Source of the DNA: Lucifuga dentata
Lineage: Eukaryota; Chordata; Actinopteri; Ophidiiformes; Bythitidae
Length of the DNA stretch: 64,000 bases
Direction of reading: 5' to 3'
Assembly: GCA_014773175.1 (NCBI GenBank)
Contig: VXCM01000945.1
Coordinates: 1,966 to 65,965 of the forward strand
This document shows, in pieces, positions 60,855 to 64,000 of this stretch. Position 1 is the stretch's first letter; each line of letters begins with the position of its first letter. Under the pieces are notes generated by a model, which made no database searches, was not told the origin of the DNA, and saw nothing but the letters and a program-made list of their open reading frames with translations. Position numbers and translations under genes: made by a program.

Positions 60855-60857
<3 letters not shown>

Positions 60858-61088
60858 ACTCCTAATTTTATCAGAATGTATATTCAGACAAAGCCTATTT
60901 CATGCACCTGGTAACTTCAGTGTCCACATTTCAAAGAAGTGAGGACAAAAAAGTGATCTCTGACTCTACAAAGTCTGTGTCTTTTGGCTGACTGAGAGCA
61001 GAACCAATCAGGGCTCACTGTGAGCCAACCCACCAATCTGCTGTGTCAGTCTGGAAACATGCCTGGTATGTGGCTCACGGTGTCACCT

Positions 61089-61089
<1 letters not shown>

Positions 61090-61134
<45 letters not shown>
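61090..61134. repeat. (CT)n microsatellite
   Basis: About 22 uninterrupted CT units. Confidence 0.97.
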
Positions 61135-61137
<3 letters not shown>

Positions 61138-61249
61138 CATTTCCAGTCACTCACAATGACTTAAGGAGTGTGTCTTTATGACATATATCTTTATTGTTAT
61201 ATATCTATTTATATCTATATTGTTATATCTTTATATATCTTTATTTATT

Positions 61250-61696
61250 ATTTAGTGATACACCCACCATAAAAATCGATGTTTCTCCTTTTAATAGTTA
61301 TGCAGCCTTATGAAGTCACGGTTGTTTAAAGTTTTCGATAAATGCTTCTTTTGGGACTATATTCCCCAGTGGAGACACATTCACTCCTCACTTTTATTGC
61401 GCTTAAATGCTAAAATTACATTACTAAAAATTACTTTTAAAAAATCCTGAATACACATGTTGTTCGTGATGATGAATTACCTATCCCAAGAACATTTCAA
61501 GTATCAACAAGTTGATTTTAATAGCGTACCAGAATGAACTGAAACCAATGGCGGTCTGGAAGGTAGGAAAAAAAAAAGAATTCACTTACCTTTCCAGTAG
61601 TAGTATGCTTTGGGAAATGATTGTCAGTAACCTTACGTGTATGAAAATGGAATATATTAGGCTCAAACATGCAAAATGGATGGTATGGTCCTTTAA
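61250..61696 (-). repeat. TTAA-MITE copy, right end plus interior
   Basis: The right end (GGATGGTATGGTCCTTTAA) and the interior shared with 54614-54925 (TAGCGTACCAGAATGAACTG) and with 24480-24610 (GGGACTATATTCCC) are present. The left TTAA end is missing; an AT-rich tract precedes it. Confidence 0.8.
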
Positions 61697-62283
61697 AGGA
61701 TACAGGATTATCTAAAGTAAGTGTCAAAAGTGACACTTTTGTTTTGTTGTTTGCCACTGGAATGTCCATGTTCGACTGGATTTTGAATAATGACCTTATA
61801 TTATATTTCCCTTGCATTACATATTTTGTCTTAGCATTAATAATCTGTATTTTTTAAGGCTAAATATAGCAAATAAATAAATGAAGATTCTTGAGAACAG
61901 CTGTCATTGAGGAAGAAAAAGAGAAAATTTGACATGTAGTGACCATACTAGAGATAATAAATCTAGCTTCTGGATCCTGGAAAACTCAGTTGAATCAGTT
62001 CACAAGTTTCCACAACAGACCACTGACACCAGCAGAAGTCCTCCCCATCGCTCTGTACCACAAGCCTCTTTATCACTGTAAACATTTAGCAAACTGAATT
62101 TGAACTTTTATCTAATCTGCAGCACGTGTTTGCAGCTACTGATGTGGGAAAGTGGCAGAAGAGGAAAAGAAATAAATCCCTCTGAAAAAAACGGAAGCCA
62201 CTGGGACATAACGGGAACATATAATGGTTTCTATCCGCTTTTCTGTTTATTTCAGTGGGATCATGGTCAGAACCACAGAAGAT

Positions 62284-62450
62284 GGCTGCATTAAGAGACA
62301 GAGAGAGTGAGAGAGAAAGAGAAGGAAAGAAATGGCCACAGAGAGAGAACTGAGTGGCCATAATGAGAGAATGAATAAATGGATTGTATGAAGAGAGAAA
62401 GAGAGGAAAAGGAAGAAACATAAGACAGAAAGAGAGAGATGCTGATAGAG
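62284..62450. other. GA-rich polypurine tract
   Basis: Imperfect GAGA-rich sequence on the + strand. The opposite-strand 111-codon ORF across it is a composition artefact. Confidence 0.75.
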
Positions 62451-62938
62451 TGATTAAGCAAAAGAAAGAAGATTGAGGATAATCACTGACTCGTGTTTAC
62501 TCAGTATATTTAGCCTGGGAGAACTGCATAAAAGTGGAAACCGAAGCCGGCACAAAGACACATGAGAAATGATAAGTCTGAATAAAGTATTCAGGCATAG
62601 AAATAACATAGCATAATGTGAAGTTGCATAATCAGTAAAGAATGTTACTACATGTGGAATTCATCATACAATGCACAGAAACTGGTGTGTGTGGTGGATG
62701 GCATTATGAAGATCATTGGATATGTTTTAGTCTAATTGCTGAGCACACATACTTTACACTGATAAAGTTTTTAAAATAGATCTCCTACTGTTAAGGTGAA
62801 TTTAGTCCATCATAACAATGAACTTGCTTAAGAAAGGTAATCCAATTTATTGTCTTTATGGAAGGGAGGTATGTTATGCAGGTTTCCATGTCAAACTTCT
62901 GCAATATGTTCATGTTCTCCATCAAAACTAAAAAAACA

Positions 62939-63135
62939 TTAGTATGTTTATATGCATGTTAAAACTTTGATCATACTCAGATTAAGTCGATAAATCATTT
63001 TTTTCCCCAAACACCATGTAGCTATATGTGCCATAATTAGACTGAAATCTGTGTAAATCAGAATAAGCTTTCTCTAAGTAACAGACCTAGATTATGTGTT
63101 TGGAAAATTGATTTATTTGGCCATGTAAACATCAG
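62939..63135. repeat. Candidate MITE with GTTTAYATG ends
   Basis: AGTATGTTTATATGCAT at the left is a partial inverse of GGCCATGTAAACATC at the right. AGTATGTTTACATGCACA also occurs alone near 37957. No target duplication was identified. Confidence 0.3.
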
Positions 63136-63796
63136 AATCGGATGAAGCACCTCCACATATATTCCCTCACCTCAATATCCGTTCATGCAACTCACCATTT
63201 ATATTCGGCAAACCTCGAACTCTAGATAAATATTCAGAGTATGACGTGCATGTTAAAGTACTAATTAATCCACTATTGCTCTTCTGGTAAACTGATGTAA
63301 GTTGATTGGCTGCTGCAGCACCGATGTGCTTTCTAAGTGAAAACAGACAATTTCTGCCTCTTCAAGGCCCCACCCCACAAGTAGGCCAGTCAGTTGTGGG
63401 TGTGTCTAGGTTTGCAGTCTAGTGTCTAGGTAAATTATTGTATGGTGAAGGAAATGTTACAAAAATAAATGAGTAATTAAAATGAAGCTTTCAGGGCAGT
63501 TCAGGGTCTTCTGAGTTTAAAATATAGGGTGCATTTGGATAGGCTTTTTTTTTCATTCTTTCCTGTATTCATTCATTCAGGAAGCATCTTGTCATTCTGC
63601 AATTTTTCAAAAGTAGCCTAAGTGGTGCATATCAGAGAACTGTTCGCTACTATCATTAAATATGACTATTGTGAAAGTGATAATGCAGATTTTGGCATTT
63701 GTTTCGTGAAATAAGTTCATGATCAACTCTCAGGTCTCAGAAGTCAAAATGTTTGAAATCGTGCAATATAACAAAACAAAAAAAAAGACAAAATGT

Positions 63797-63990
63797 TCAC
63801 TGTCACTGTGATGAATTATTTTTATGACATTTTATGACATTGTGAACAGAATAGAAACCAATAGCAGCCTGAAAAGGAGGTAATCAATCTAATCATATGA
63901 CATGCTTTGGAAAATGTCTAGCAGTAAAATACAAAATATGGGATTTGTAGCATTAGGACCAAAACTGCAAAACCAGTAATGGTGCTCTTA
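63797..63990 (-). repeat. Highly diverged TTAA-MITE right-half copy
   Basis: TGAACAGAATAGAAACCAAT, CATGCTTTGGAAAATGTC and GGTGCTCTTA follow the order of the right half of other copies, with many differences. The copy is near the window edge. Confidence 0.5.
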
Positions 63991-64000
63991 ACCTCACATT

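Larger units (their letters stand above)
56947..64000 (+). other. lpar1: lpar1 intron interrupting TM6 (3' part of window)
   Basis: Begins with donor GTAAGG. No sequence encoding the TM6-TM7 continuation (the CWxPG and NPxIY-type motifs) was seen, so the intron is at least 7 kb. It contains the microsatellites and MITE copies listed separately and otherwise nothing recognisable. Confidence 0.7.

Noticed and set aside
1..64000. tRNA, rRNA or snRNA genes
   Set aside because: No cloverleaf with A/B box motifs, and no rRNA-like or snRNA-like sequence was recognised on either strand by eye. A tRNAscan or Infernal run would be decisive.

Overview
This window looks like a stretch of teleost fish nuclear DNA: AT-rich, dense in (CA/GT)n and (CT/GA)n microsatellites, with long poly-A/T runs and several families of short inverted-repeat DNA transposons and LINE remnants typical of fish genomes. 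It has very low coding density. The one unambiguous functional gene is a lysophosphatidic acid receptor 1 (lpar1), represented by its main coding exon at 56191-56946 on the + strand. That exon encodes the N-terminus through the start of TM6 and stops at a GTAAGG donor. The rest of the receptor (most of TM6, TM7 and the C-tail) is not recognisable in the remaining 7 kb and should lie beyond the window.

About 20 kb upstream, at roughly 35640-36100, a CpG-containing island carries a perfect CRE (TGACGTCA), a TATA-like motif, a short uORF and a clean GTAAGT donor. It is the best candidate for the promoter and first (5'UTR) exon of lpar1, but the link is inferred. Just inside the next intron lies an 84-codon ORF with a signal-peptide-like start, whose status is uncertain.

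Other gene-like sequences are relics. They are a decayed HSP30-type small heat-shock gene at 4062-4625 that still has a TATAAAAG box upstream, and a fragment of an endogenous retrovirus pol gene on the - strand at about 46716-48014.

Mobile elements make up much of the recognisable content. There are two non-autonomous hAT elements with 8-bp target duplications (13801-14619 and 18798-19727) and a 5'-inverted (twin-primed) LINE insertion with an 11-bp target duplication (15509-15932). A piggyBac-like element lies at 40055-40765. A family of TTAA-bounded MITEs has about ten full or partial copies, one of them split by a nested MITE (24319-25663). Two other LINE 3' ends are visible at 8630-8861 and 52339-52547.

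The assembly contains 25 single-N gaps. Five of them are flanked by exact 61-65 bp duplications, which look like unmerged contig overlaps rather than biology. I found no tRNA, rRNA, CRISPR array or operon-like structure, and no convincing undescribed system. The most interesting points are the twin-primed LINE, the TTAA-MITE family next to the putative lpar1 promoter, the cluster of perfect short-loop hairpins, and the candidate secreted-peptide ORF.
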